DNA from: an uncultured Collinsella sp.
GTDB taxonomy: Bacteria > Actinomycetota > Coriobacteriia > Coriobacteriales > Coriobacteriaceae
Length of the DNA stretch: 64,000 nucleotides
Assembly (NCBI GenBank): GCA_959599915.1
Contig: CAUGJE010000004.1
Coordinates: 1-64,000 of the forward strand
Direction of reading: 5' to 3'
Program-made: the position numbers and the translations under genes
The notes under the pieces: model-generated
What the model saw: the letters and a program-made list of their open reading frames with translations, nothing else
What the model was told of the DNA's origin: nothing
Database searches by the model: none
In this document: piece by piece, positions 39,060-47,736 of the stretch
Layout of the letters: each line of letters begins with the position of its first letter
How positions within the stretch are numbered: the first letter of the stretch is position 1

Positions 39060-40460
39060 CTACTCTCCTCGCAGGTAAGCTTTGACGTCTTCTTCGATGG
39101 GGTCGTACAGGTCGGGGACAATGCCGATGTACTTGCACGCCTCGTAGAGCACCGGCACCACGTTGGCGTGAATGGCGACGCAGTGGTGGATGTAGGGACC
39201 CTCGACGATCTTGGCCTCGAGGCGCTTGAGGTTGTCGACCTCGACCCACAGGTAGGTGCCCATGCCGGCCGGGCCGTCGATGCCGCGGGCGTTACCCAGC
39301 AGCAGCGAGTACTCGCCGTTGTCGCCGTCAAAGCGGGCAAGGGTGAGGTCGCCGTGCTTGGCCTCGGCCGTCAGCGCGCCGGGGTGATCGAAAGCCAGCG
39401 GGTAAGTGAGCTTGGGCTTGACGGCCGCGCAGCTGCAGGGCCAGGGGCCGCAGTGCTGCAGCAGCTCGCCGTTCTCGTTATCGGGATGACGCACGGTCCA
39501 GTCGGCGAACATGCCGCGGTGACGGCCCAGGTCGGCGGCCTCGACCATCAGCGCGGTGATAGCGCCATGGATGTCGGTCTCGCAGACGATGGGGATGCCC
39601 ATCTCGTTGAGGATTGCGTTGGCGGCGCAGGGCATAATGCCCAACTCGTCCTGCAGGGCGTTCCAGCACTGGATGGCGCCGGCGTTGCAGCCGTACTTCT
39701 CGACCAAGCGCTTCATGGCAATGGCGAGTCCTGCGACCGCAGGAACCTTGTCCTCGGGGATGCAGATCTCAAAGCTGTCACCAATGTGGGCGAGCATGGC
39801 TGCCATGGCTTGCTCGTCAGCCTGGGCGTCGCGCACGGCCTGGACAAGCTCGGTCATGGGGATGGGCGAAAGCTGGATGTTGAACTTCTCGAGCAGCTCG
39901 CCCTCGTTGCACATGGTCGACCAGAAATCGAACGGACGGGTGGCCATCTGCAGGATGCGGGTGTGCTTGAAGGTCTTGACCACGTTGCACACGGCCAAAA
40001 AGTCCCAGACGCCGCGCTCGAACTCGGGATCGGTCAGACGGCAGTTGGTCATGTAGGTGAAGGGAACCTGGAAGCGGCGCAGGACCTTGCCGGTGGCGAA
40101 CAGACCGCACTGGCTATCACGCAGACGGGTGCCGTCGGGCTCGGGGCGCTCGTCGCGCGGCCCCCACAGCAGCACGGGCAAACCGAGCTCGCGGGCAAGG
40201 CGGGCGCAGACATACTCGGTACCAAAGTTGGCGTGGCAGAGCATGATGCCGTCGACGCCCTCGGCGCGGAACTTCTCGACGATAGGCGCGATATGGCTGT
40301 CGTCGAACAGCAGGCCCTCGTCGTTGATGTCGTCGATATCCACAATCTCGACGCCGATCTCGCGCAGGCGATCAGCCGTCAGACCGCGATACTTGATCGC
40401 GTCCGGCGCGCTAAAGATACTGCGGCGCGTGGGCACAAAGCCGAGCTTGATCTTGTCCAT
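39060..40460 (-). CDS. L-fucose/L-arabinose isomerase-like protein
   Basis: A 466-residue member of the FucI/AraA-like sugar isomerase family: Rossmann-like N-terminal domain (LREIGVEIVDID), a middle domain with the metal-ligand-type Glu/Asp residues (near CETDIHGAITALM) and a C-terminal beta barrel. These enzymes convert aldoses to ketoses with a divalent metal. First gene of the operon with the transketolase subunits and FGGY kinase, so it probably makes the ketose that the kinase phosphorylates. The substrate may be D-apiose, D-arabinose or L-fucose-like sugars. The ATG follows GGGGAGGACGTAC, and the upstream region carries LacI-type half sites. Confidence 0.83.
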   Translation of the reverse strand: MDKIKLGFVPTRRSIFSAPDAIKYRGLTADRLREIGVEIVDIDDINDEGLLFDDSHIAPIVEKFRAEGVDGIMLCHANFGTEYVCARLARELGLPVLLWGPRDERPEPDGTRLRDSQCGLFATGKVLRRFQVPFTYMTNCRLTDPEFERGVWDFLAVCNVVKTFKHTRILQMATRPFDFWSTMCNEGELLEKFNIQLSPIPMTELVQAVRDAQADEQAMAAMLAHIGDSFEICIPEDKVPAVAGLAIAMKRLVEKYGCNAGAIQCWNALQDELGIMPCAANAILNEMGIPIVCETDIHGAITALMVEAADLGRHRGMFADWTVRHPDNENGELLQHCGPWPCSCAAVKPKLTYPLAFDHPGALTAEAKHGDLTLARFDGDNGEYSLLLGNARGIDGPAGMGTYLWVEVDNLKRLEAKIVEGPYIHHCVAIHANVVPVLYEACKYIGIVPDLYDPIEEDVKAYLRGE

Positions 40461-40482
40461 GTACGTCCTCCCCTAGTCACAT

Positions 40483-40606
40483 GTTCAGTAAACAGACGCA
40501 TGTTTCGTTTTGTTCTGTTTACTAAATGTTTTACTCTTTTGTTTAAAAGTTTAGCGCGAAAGTCTCGTAAACGGTAGAGAAATCAGCCTAAACGGTATGT
40601 AAACAA
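40483..40606 (-). promoter_or_regulatory. Promoter region of the isomerase operon with LacI-type half sites
   Basis: AT-rich stretch with repeated GTAAAC/GTTTAC words at 40488-40493, 40517-40522, 40567-40572 and 40599-40604 plus TAAACGG and GTTTAAAAGTTTA. They match the half sites of the clear palindromes at 16554 and 16637. No single perfect palindrome is seen here. Confidence 0.5.
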
Positions 40607-40625
40607 TCTGAACATACAAGGGCAA

Positions 40626-40655
40626 CAAAAGAGGGCCCCGAAGGACCCTCTTTTG
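40626..40655 (-). terminator. Bidirectional terminator after lacI-type gene
   Basis: CAAAAGAGGG and CCCTCTTTTG pair, with further CC/GG pairing, over a short loop and T-runs on both sides. It separates the LacI gene from the operon promoter downstream. Confidence 0.8.
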
Positions 40656-40716
40656 AATAGCGCTATGTTTACTGCCCTAGCGAGCTTTGGCACGCTGCAG
40701 GCGATGCCGTCTCCGC

Positions 40717-41727
40717 CTAGATTTCGCGCACGCTCTGGCGCTCGACAAAATAGGTCGACACAGCCGTTTTGCAGGTGTAGCTCTTGGGATTGCGGATGTT
40801 GCCCACCAGGCGGCGCACCGCGATCTCACCCACCTCGTGCTTGGGAACATGCACCGTGGTGAGCGGCGGGTTGGAAAAAGCGCCCAGAGATAGGTCGTCA
40901 AAGCCGATGATCGAGACATCCTCGGGCACGCGAATGCCGTGCTCGTTGAACGCGCGCATGGCACCCACGGCGAGCACGTCGTTCTCGGCAAAGAAAGCCG
41001 TCGGCAGGTCGTCGTGCGAGGCATTGTCGAGCCACGCGCCCATGTCGCGATAAGCGCCCTCGAGCGTGGTGCCCAGCGTGACGCGCCATGCCGGATTGGC
41101 CTCGAGGTCCGCATCCTCAAGCGCTTGGCGATAGCCGCGCTCGCGGTCCTTAAAGTTGCGGATACGAAGGTCGCCCGCCAGATAGCCGATTTGCTTGTGA
41201 CCTTTCTCGATAAGGTAGTCCACGGCACGCAGCACCGAATCGGTATTGGCAATGACCACGGCATCGAAGTACTGGCGGTCGCTCCAGCCATCGAGCACAA
41301 TCAGGTGGGCGGCGGCGTTAGCGAACAGGGCGTAGTCCTCCTCGCCCAACTCGGTGCCCATCAGCACGATGGCGGCAGACGGGTCGGCGATCAGGCCCTC
41401 GACCTGCGGACGCACGGCGTCTAGGTCGCTAAAGTCGAGCGAGACAAAGCTCGTGCTCATGCCGTGGCGACGCGCCTGGCGCTCCACGCCCTCGATGACC
41501 GCGGGGTGGAAGGTGCTCTCGTCCAGGATGGCGCCCGTCTTGCGCGCGAGCACAAACTGGATGCTCTCGAGCTGCGTCGACTGCTGATAGCCGAGCGACT
41601 GCGCGCACTCCAGGATGACTTTGGCGGTCTCCTCGCTCACGCTGCGCTTGCGGTTGAGCGCGTTGGACACGGTCGCAGGCGAAAAACCGGTGATGCGGCT
41701 GATCTCGCGAACACTTGCTTTGGCCAT
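40717..41727 (-). CDS. LacI-family transcriptional regulator
   Basis: A 336-residue repressor with an N-terminal LacI helix-turn-helix and hinge (VREISRITGFSPATVSNALNRKRSVSEET) and a periplasmic-binding-like sugar domain. It sits just upstream of the isomerase/transketolase/kinase operon, which it likely controls. Its own promoter shows CTAAAC, TAAATGTTTA and AGTTTAG words near 41810-41840, suggesting autorepression. The ATG at 41727 follows AGGGGGAA; a longer frame to 41808 would cross the promoter. The effector sugar is unknown. Confidence 0.92.
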   Translation of the reverse strand: MAKASVREISRITGFSPATVSNALNRKRSVSEETAKVILECAQSLGYQQSTQLESIQFVLARKTGAILDESTFHPAVIEGVERQARRHGMSTSFVSLDFSDLDAVRPQVEGLIADPSAAIVLMGTELGEEDYALFANAAAHLIVLDGWSDRQYFDAVVIANTDSVLRAVDYLIEKGHKQIGYLAGDLRIRNFKDRERGYRQALEDADLEANPAWRVTLGTTLEGAYRDMGAWLDNASHDDLPTAFFAENDVLAVGAMRAFNEHGIRVPEDVSIIGFDDLSLGAFSNPPLTTVHVPKHEVGEIAVRRLVGNIRNPKSYTCKTAVSTYFVERQSVREI

Positions 41728-41809
41728 TGTTCCCCCTAGTAACGGTCGCGGTCGAACATCGTGGCCTGACCGCCCCATGACTCGACAACTAAACGACCGC
41801 AAATTCAAT

Positions 41810-41843
41810 CTAAACAGAATAGTAAATGTTTAATAGCTAGTTT
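41810..41843 (-). promoter_or_regulatory. Operator-like sites before the LacI gene
   Basis: CTAAAC (41810-41815), TAAATGTTTA (41823-41832) and AGTTTAG (to about 41843) are spaced at roughly ten-base steps upstream of the LacI start. They match the operator words near 16.5 and 40.5 kb. Confidence 0.5.
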
Positions 41844-41904
41844 AGCCTGTTGTCAAGCAAAGTGGCCCGACTATTCCCCCAACGGGCACATTTAGTCGGT
41901 AGCT

Positions 41905-41943
41905 AAAAAAGCCCCGTCCCAAATTGACTACTTTGGGCGGGGC
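41905..41943 (-). terminator. Terminator of the ribokinase-nucleoside hydrolase operon
   Basis: On the minus strand GCCCCGCCCAAA and TTTGGGACGGGGC pair, followed by six T residues (41910-41905), twelve bases past the nucleoside hydrolase stop. Confidence 0.85.
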
Positions 41944-41954
41944 GTGAAAATCAT

Positions 41955-42929
41955 TTAGCCCAGGACACGGGCCATGCGCGTCTTGAACTCGGACAGGAAG
42001 CGCGGGGCGTCGATGGTCAGCGCCACGAGTGCGCTCTTGTCGGGATCGGCCACACGGCGCTCATCGCAAATGGTGCGGCCGCGATACTCGCCCAGCAGGT
42101 CGACGCGCAGGTTACAGCCGAGCGCGCCCACGAGCGTGGGGTCAATCGCCACGGCGACGGCAAGTGGATCGTGCAGCGCGCAGCCACCCAGGTAGGGGGC
42201 GTTCATCTCGTACGAGCCAATGTAGTGCTCGACCATGCTCGCAAATGCGCAACCAGCCATGGTGCCCGAGCCCGTCCAGCCGGCAATGTCGCGGCGCGTG
42301 AGCACCACGCGATGCGTCACATCCAGCCCCACCATAGTGAGCTTGCGGCCCGAACGCAGCACGGCATCGGCCGCCTCGGGATCACTTGCCATGTTGGCCT
42401 CGGCGCCCGCGCTCACGTTTCCGGGCACGGTAAGCGCGCCGCCCATCACGACCACGCGGCCGATAGACATGATCGCCGCCGCATCGCGCTCCAAGGCAAG
42501 TGCCAGGTTGGAGAGCGGGCCGGTCGCCACGTAGATCAGATTGGGGCCATAGGTGCACGCGGCATCAATCAGGTAATCGACCGCCGCGTTACCGTCGGCC
42601 GACATCGCCCCCACCGGCTCGTACGGCGACGCGGGCACGCTCGCCCCGCCAATGCCGTTCTTGCCGTGGATGAGTGTGGTGGACGCCGGCGGCGTGTAGG
42701 GTTCGGTCGCCTTAATGGGACGATCGGCGCCCAGGTACACCGGAACTTCGGGGCGACCCAGCAGATCGAGCACCGCCAGGCAGTTGTGCGCCGATTGCTC
42801 GACGCGCACGTTGCCAAAGCACGTGGTGATGCCCACGAGCTCCACCTCGGGGCTCGCGATGGCATAGGCCAGCGCCATCGCATCGTCCACACCCATATCC
42901 AGATCAAGGATCAGCTTCTTGGTTGCCAT
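41955..42929 (-). CDS. Nucleoside hydrolase (inosine/uridine-preferring family)
   Basis: A 324-residue nucleoside hydrolase that releases ribose from nucleosides. The calcium-binding motif at the N-terminus reads DLDMGVDDAM (Asp11, Asp15, Asp16), and the C-terminal HDPLAVAVAID segment supplies the catalytic His and Asp. It follows the ribokinase gene by four bases, with its ribosome site inside the end of that gene, so nucleoside cleavage and ribose phosphorylation are coupled. Base preference cannot be stated. Confidence 0.92.
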   Translation of the reverse strand: MATKKLILDLDMGVDDAMALAYAIASPEVELVGITTCFGNVRVEQSAHNCLAVLDLLGRPEVPVYLGADRPIKATEPYTPPASTTLIHGKNGIGGASVPASPYEPVGAMSADGNAAVDYLIDAACTYGPNLIYVATGPLSNLALALERDAAAIMSIGRVVVMGGALTVPGNVSAGAEANMASDPEAADAVLRSGRKLTMVGLDVTHRVVLTRRDIAGWTGSGTMAGCAFASMVEHYIGSYEMNAPYLGGCALHDPLAVAVAIDPTLVGALGCNLRVDLLGEYRGRTICDERRVADPDKSALVALTIDAPRFLSEFKTRMARVLG

Positions 42930-42933
42930 TGTT

Positions 42934-43929
42934 CTACTCCGCTTCTCCGTCTACATCCAAACCGTCTAAACCAAACTTGTGCTCGACTTCCGCACGCGTG
43001 GGAATTGATTGCTGAGCGCCCAGGCGCGATACCGTCACCGCCGAGGCGCGAGCACCCGCGGCCATGCACTCAAAGAGCGGCAGACCCTCCAGACGAGCTG
43101 CAGCAAGCGCACCAATAAACGTATCGCCCGCGGCCGTCGTATCGACCACCGCGCTCGAAAGCGCCGGCATGCGCAGCGGCTCACCGCCATCGCCGAGCGT
43201 AACCGAGCCGGCGCCGCCCAGCGTGATGACCGCGGCTCCGGCGCCCTTGTCGAGCAGCGCATTGAGCGCGGCGACGCAACTCGCATCATCTGTGGGCAGA
43301 ATGCCCGTCAGCATCTGGCACTCGGTCTCGTTGGGGCAGACCAAGTCGACCGCAGGCCACGCTCCTGCCGGCAAATCGCAGGCGGGCGCCGGGTTAAAGA
43401 CCGTATAGAACCCCAGCTCGTGAGCGCAAGAAAGCGCCGCGGCCGTTGCCATCAGATCACATTCGCCCTGGGCGATAAAGACGCCGCCAGCAGCCGGGGC
43501 AAACTCGCTGGCATCGCCGTCGAGCTCGTCGGCCACCAAGCGCCTCAGTGCGCGGGCAACGTCCTCGCCCGCAAGCGCATGGTTGGCGCCCGGCGACAGC
43601 ACGATGCGGTTGTCGCTCTCGCAGCGAATGATAGTCGCGGTACCGGTCTCCACGTCATCGCGACGTGCCACAAACTCAACGCCCACGCCGGCATCCCGGA
43701 GCCCTGCCACAAGCGCATCGCCAAAGGTATCGCGCCCAACAGCGCCGATCATGCACGTGCGCGCACCCATGCGCGCAGCGGCAACGGCCTGATTGGCTCC
43801 CTTACCGCCGGCGTTGGTGATAAAACCGCTGCCACCGACGGTCTCGCCCGCGCGCGGCATGCGCTCGCACGCCACCGAAAGGTCCATGTTCATGCTGCCG
43901 AACACCGCAACGATGCTGTGATCCGCCAT
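42934..43929 (-). CDS. rbsK: Ribokinase (PfkB family)
   Basis: A 331-residue PfkB sugar kinase. FGSMNMDL at the start, the N-terminal [15 protein letters not shown] glycine motif, and the C-terminal [14 protein letters not shown] motif with the catalytic Asp (TAAGD in place of the usual TGAGD) are all visible. It phosphorylates ribose released by the downstream nucleoside hydrolase. The ATG at 43929 has AGGAGG upstream. First gene of a two-gene operon transcribed away from the O-acyltransferase gene. Confidence 0.92.
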   Translation of the reverse strand: MADHSIVAVFGSMNMDLSVACERMPRAGETVGGSGFITNAGGKGANQAVAAARMGARTCMIGAVGRDTFGDALVAGLRDAGVGVEFVARRDDVETGTATIIRCESDNRIVLSPGANHALAGEDVARALRRLVADELDGDASEFAPAAGGVFIAQGECDLMATAAALSCAHELGFYTVFNPAPACDLPAGAWPAVDLVCPNETECQMLTGILPTDDASCVAALNALLDKGAGAAVITLGGAGSVTLGDGGEPLRMPALSSAVVDTTAAGDTFIGALAAARLEGLPLFECMAAGARASAVTVSRLGAQQSIPTRAEVEHKFGLDGLDVDGEAE

Positions 43930-44005
43930 GGAAACCTCCTCGTCTTCAGGCTTTGCGCCCACCGTCGACCAACGATTGTGCACTCTCGCACCTCCTATAA
44001 CTTTA

Positions 44006-44023
44006 GTCCACTTTGATGTGGAC
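44006..44023. promoter_or_regulatory. Palindrome in the rbsK/acyltransferase promoter region
   Basis: GTCCAC and GTGGAC arms with a six-base spacer lie between the divergent ribokinase and acyltransferase genes. It could be a regulator site; no regulator can be named. Confidence 0.4.
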
Positions 44024-44116
44024 GCGCGCTTGAGCTTGCGCCAGCAGCAAGCATTCACAGGGGCAGGCAGCTACAATGAATACGTGCTGATTATTCTCGT
44101 CATTGGATGATGTTTT

Positions 44117-46333
44117 ATGGAACAATTCTCGCAATCGGGCTCGCGCGGTCGACGCCGCACGGGCAACGAGCCGGCGCCGCACGAACGCGTGAAGGGCGAA
44201 CGCCGTGCCAACGAGCCGCGACGCACCGCGAGCCCCCATCGCGCTTCTGCCAACAACGCGGGCCGCGCCAACACTCCCGCCGCGGAGCAGACGCCTGCTC
44301 GCCCCAAGTCCCGCTACATCCCTGCCCTTGACGGCCTTCGCACGCTTGCCGTCGTCGCGGTGGTGCTCTATCACCTCAACCTCACGTGGGCTCAGGGCGG
44401 TCTGCTTGGCGTCACGATCTTCTTTGTGCTTTCGGGCTATCTGATCACGCGCTTGCTGCTCAACGAAGTCGCTAAGACCGGCCGCATCGACCTTAAGAGC
44501 TTCTGGATTCGCCGCATCCGTCGCCTAGTCCCCGCCGTGGTAACGGTAGTGTTCGTGACCTGCGCGCTGTGCACCATCTTTAACCACGTGATGCTCACCA
44601 AGATGCGCCCCGACATCCTGCCGTCGCTGCTGTTCTTCAACAACTGGTGGCAGATTGCCCAAAACGTCTCGTACTTCAATGCTCTGGGCGATCCCTCGCC
44701 GCTTACGCACTTTTGGTCGCTCGCCATCGAGGAACAGTTCTACCTGGTTTGGCCCCCGCTGCTGCTCGCTATGGTATCCATGCATGTGAGCAAACCCAAC
44801 ACGCGCCGTGTGGTCCTGGGACTCGCAGCGGTATCCGCCCTTGCCATGATGGTGCTCTACAACCCTGCCGCCGATCCCAGCCGCGTGTACTACGGCACCG
44901 ACACCCGCGTCTTCTCGCTGCTGCTGGGCGCCTGGATGGCCTTTATCCCCGATCGCGACTTGGCGCCGGTGTGTCTCGCTCATCGTTTGGGGCTCGACCG
45001 CTTGGTCGGGGCCGCCAAGCATGACAAGAACGCCGAGGGCAAGCTTGGCGAGAAGGCCGACAACGCAGCCGAAACCGTCCCGGCACAGCCGAGCGCCCTC
45101 GTGCGCTTTTGGTCCTCGCCCGCATCCATCGATGTGCTGGGCGTCGTGGGTCTGGTTGGCCTTGCCGCCATGGTCGCGCTCACCAACGGCTACACCGCGT
45201 TCCAGTATCGCGGCGGCACGCTGTTATGTTCCATCCTCACGCTCATGGTTATTGCGGCATGCGTGCAGCCCCAGGGAATGGTTGCCCGCGCGCTGTCAGC
45301 CGAGCCGCTCGTGTGGGTCGGCAGGCGCTCGTACAGCATCTACCTGTGGCACTATCCGCTGCTGTTGCTCATGAACCCGGTCGCCAACATCAACGATACG
45401 CCCTGGTGGCAGTACATTTTGCAGGTGCTGCTGGTGGTCGCCGTAGCAGAGTGCTGCTATCGCTTTATCGAGACGCCGTTTAGAAAGGGCGCCTTTGGGC
45501 GCACTGTCGCCGAATTCCGCGATGGCACAACCACGCCCGCCAACTGGGCACGCGCGCATATTCCCGTGTGCGCCACTTGCGGCATCGTGCTTGTTATCGC
45601 GCTGGGCGGTCTGATCTTTGTGCCGGAGACCTCCGCACTGAGCGGTGAGGGCGCCGAAGTCCTCAACAAGGAAGCCAAGAACACCGCGCCCACCGACCAG
45701 CAGGCGGCCGACGGCACCGACAAGGACAACGACGGCTTCCCCGACGGATCCTACGACCTGCTGATGATTGGCGACTCCGTGTCGCTGCGCGCCGTCGATT
45801 CCTTTGACGGCGTGTTTCCGCACAGCCATATCGATGCCGAAAAGGGCCGCCAGTTTGATGCGGGCCGCGCGACATTTGAGGGCTATATCCAGCAGAACCT
45901 TGCCGGCAAGATCGTAGTCTTTGCCCTGGGCACTAACGGTTTGGTAACGGACGCCCAGATCGACGCGATCATGGCCGACGCCGGCGAGCAGCGTACTGTC
46001 GTGTTTGTAAACACGCGTAGCCCGCAGCCGTGGGTCGGGTCCACGAACCAGGCCATCGCCAACGCCGCCACGCGCTACAAGAATGTACGCGTTATCGACT
46101 GGTACGGGTACAGTGCCAACCGCAACGACCTGTTCGATGGCGATGGCACGCACCTGTCGACTACCGGCGTGGCTGAGTATCTCAACCTGATCCACGATGC
46201 GGTCAAGAAAGACCTGCCCGTGCACCCCGAGGACCACGTCAACGATCCGCAGCCGGCAGCCGTCAAGTCCGCCGCCGACGCACTCGTCAATGCCCTCGCC
46301 TACAAGCCACACAAGCTGGGCACCGACAAGTAG
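44117..46333 (+). CDS. OafA/YrhL-type O-acyltransferase with SGNH domain
   Basis: A 738-residue membrane enzyme. A charged, disordered tail of about 65 residues precedes an acyltransferase-3 domain with ten or so membrane helices (from IPALDGLRTLAVVAVVLYHL, including the conserved FFVLSGYLITRLL and FWSLAIEEQFYLVWP). After a Thr/Asp-rich linker comes an extracellular SGNH hydrolase domain (GDSVSLRAVD with the catalytic Ser, GTNG, and DGTHLS with Asp and His). It likely O-acetylates peptidoglycan or another cell-wall polymer. It is transcribed on its own, away from the ribokinase operon. Confidence 0.9.
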   Translation: MEQFSQSGSRGRRRTGNEPAPHERVKGERRANEPRRTASPHRASANNAGRANTPAAEQTPARPKSRYIPALDGLRTLAVVAVVLYHLNLTWAQGGLLGVTIFFVLSGYLITRLLLNEVAKTGRIDLKSFWIRRIRRLVPAVVTVVFVTCALCTIFNHVMLTKMRPDILPSLLFFNNWWQIAQNVSYFNALGDPSPLTHFWSLAIEEQFYLVWPPLLLAMVSMHVSKPNTRRVVLGLAAVSALAMMVLYNPAADPSRVYYGTDTRVFSLLLGAWMAFIPDRDLAPVCLAHRLGLDRLVGAAKHDKNAEGKLGEKADNAAETVPAQPSALVRFWSSPASIDVLGVVGLVGLAAMVALTNGYTAFQYRGGTLLCSILTLMVIAACVQPQGMVARALSAEPLVWVGRRSYSIYLWHYPLLLLMNPVANINDTPWWQYILQVLLVVAVAECCYRFIETPFRKGAFGRTVAEFRDGTTTPANWARAHIPVCATCGIVLVIALGGLIFVPETSALSGEGAEVLNKEAKNTAPTDQQAADGTDKDNDGFPDGSYDLLMIGDSVSLRAVDSFDGVFPHSHIDAEKGRQFDAGRATFEGYIQQNLAGKIVVFALGTNGLVTDAQIDAIMADAGEQRTVVFVNTRSPQPWVGSTNQAIANAATRYKNVRVIDWYGYSANRNDLFDGDGTHLSTTGVAEYLNLIHDAVKKDLPVHPEDHVNDPQPAAVKSAADALVNALAYKPHKLGTDK

Positions 46334-46412
46334 CACGCAGCAAAATCTGTGTACACCCGCAGCAACCAACCAAAAATCGCTCTTTTCGAGCCGGCTCCGA
46401 GAGGCCATGGGC

Positions 46413-46443
46413 AAAAAAGAGGCCGCAGCCCATGGCCGCGGCC
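46413..46443 (-). terminator. Terminator of the MgtE-like/NRMT operon
   Basis: On the minus strand GGCCGC and GCGGCC pair over an 11-base loop, followed by TC and six T residues. It lies about 20 bases after the transporter stop codon. Confidence 0.75.
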
Positions 46444-46465
46444 CGCTCGAAACCTAAAAGAGGCG

Positions 46466-47728
46466 CTACGCACTGTAGCCCATCGCTTGCAGGACAAACA
46501 TGACGACCGTCAGCACCGTAATCACGCCGATAGTCGCCCACGTGAGCACGTTCCATACGCGGCCGTTGCGGTTGGCGCCCATAATGTGGCGATCCGCCGC
46601 GATAACCACCTGGAATACCAAGACTACGGGCAGCAGCACGCCGTTGATGACCTGCGAGGTCATCATAATCTGGAACAAATCGACGCCAGGCATAAGCACC
46701 AGCACGGCAGAGATGCCGATGATGGCCGTAATGATGCCGCGATAGACCGGGGCCTCGTCCCAGCTGCGATCGGCACCGCGCTCCCAGCCAAATGCCTCGC
46801 AGATAGCGCTCGACGTAACGCCCGGCAGCACGCAGGCAGCCAAGAAACTCGCCGCGACCAGGCCCGAGGCAAACAGTACCGTAGACCACTGACCCGCAAT
46901 AGGCTCCAGCGCGCGGGCAGCATCGGCAGCATCGCTAATCTGAATACCCGCCGGGAACAGCACCGTACCGGTCGTAATGATAATAAAGCCGGCAATGACA
47001 TCAGCGGCAAGCGAGCCGCTCACGGTATCGATGCGCTGCAGCACGATATCGTCCTCGCCCGCGTTCTTATCGACCACGTTGTTCTGCGCCAAGAAAATCA
47101 TCCACGGCGCGATGGTGGTACCGATCGTTGCGACCACGAGCGACACGTAGCTGGGGTCATTTTGAATGTTAGGCACGACCAGGTCGACCGCGGCCTCACC
47201 CCAGTTGGGGCCAGCCATAAACGCGGCGACGATATAGGTCACGAACACGCAGCTCACCAGCAGTAGAATCTTCTCGATGCGCTGGAAACTACCCGACATG
47301 GTAAGCATCCATACCAGCAGCGCCACCAACGGCACCGAGATGCTCGCCGGCACGCCAAAGAGAGCAAGACCGCTGGCGATGCCCGCAAACTCCGAAATGG
47401 TCACAGCCGTGTTGGCGATCAACAGCGCCGCCATAGCAAGTACACTCTTGCGCACGCCAAAGCGCTCGCGAATGAGCGATGCCAGGCCCTTACCCGTGAC
47501 GCAGCCGCAGCGCGCCGCGGTCTCCTGCGTCACGATGAGCAGCACAGTCATGACGGGAAGCATCCAGAGCATCTTATAGCCATAGCTGGCGCCCGCGCTG
47601 GAATACGTTGCAATGCCGCCGGCGTCATTGCCCGAAAGCGCCGCCAGCAGACCGGGACCCATAGCGCCAAAGATGGCCGCGATGGTCAACTTTTGCTTGG
47701 TGCCCGACTTTTGCTTGGTATCTTGCAC
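46466..47728 (-). CDS. NRAMP-related transporter, probable Mg2+ type (NRMT)
   Basis: A 420-residue SLC11/NRAMP-fold transporter with about eleven membrane helices. In metal-selective NRAMPs helix 1 carries DPGN and helix 6 a Met-Pro-His motif that favours transition metals. Here helix 1 reads SGNDAGGIAT (Asp35 kept, Asn replaced by Gly38) and helix 6 reads IGTTIAPWMIF (Met replaced by Ala, His by Trp). These changes match the NRAMP-related magnesium transporters known from Eggerthella lenta, so I call it a Mg2+ (perhaps Mn2+) importer. Start is GTG at 47728 after AGGTGG, eight bases past the MgtE-like stop, so the two are co-translated. Confidence 0.85.
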   Translation of the reverse strand: MQDTKQKSGTKQKLTIAAIFGAMGPGLLAALSGNDAGGIATYSSAGASYGYKMLWMLPVMTVLLIVTQETAARCGCVTGKGLASLIRERFGVRKSVLAMAALLIANTAVTISEFAGIASGLALFGVPASISVPLVALLVWMLTMSGSFQRIEKILLLVSCVFVTYIVAAFMAGPNWGEAAVDLVVPNIQNDPSYVSLVVATIGTTIAPWMIFLAQNNVVDKNAGEDDIVLQRIDTVSGSLAADVIAGFIIITTGTVLFPAGIQISDAADAARALEPIAGQWSTVLFASGLVAASFLAACVLPGVTSSAICEAFGWERGADRSWDEAPVYRGIITAIIGISAVLVLMPGVDLFQIMMTSQVINGVLLPVVLVFQVVIAADRHIMGANRNGRVWNVLTWATIGVITVLTVVMFVLQAMGYSA

Positions 47729-47736
47729 GCGACCAC

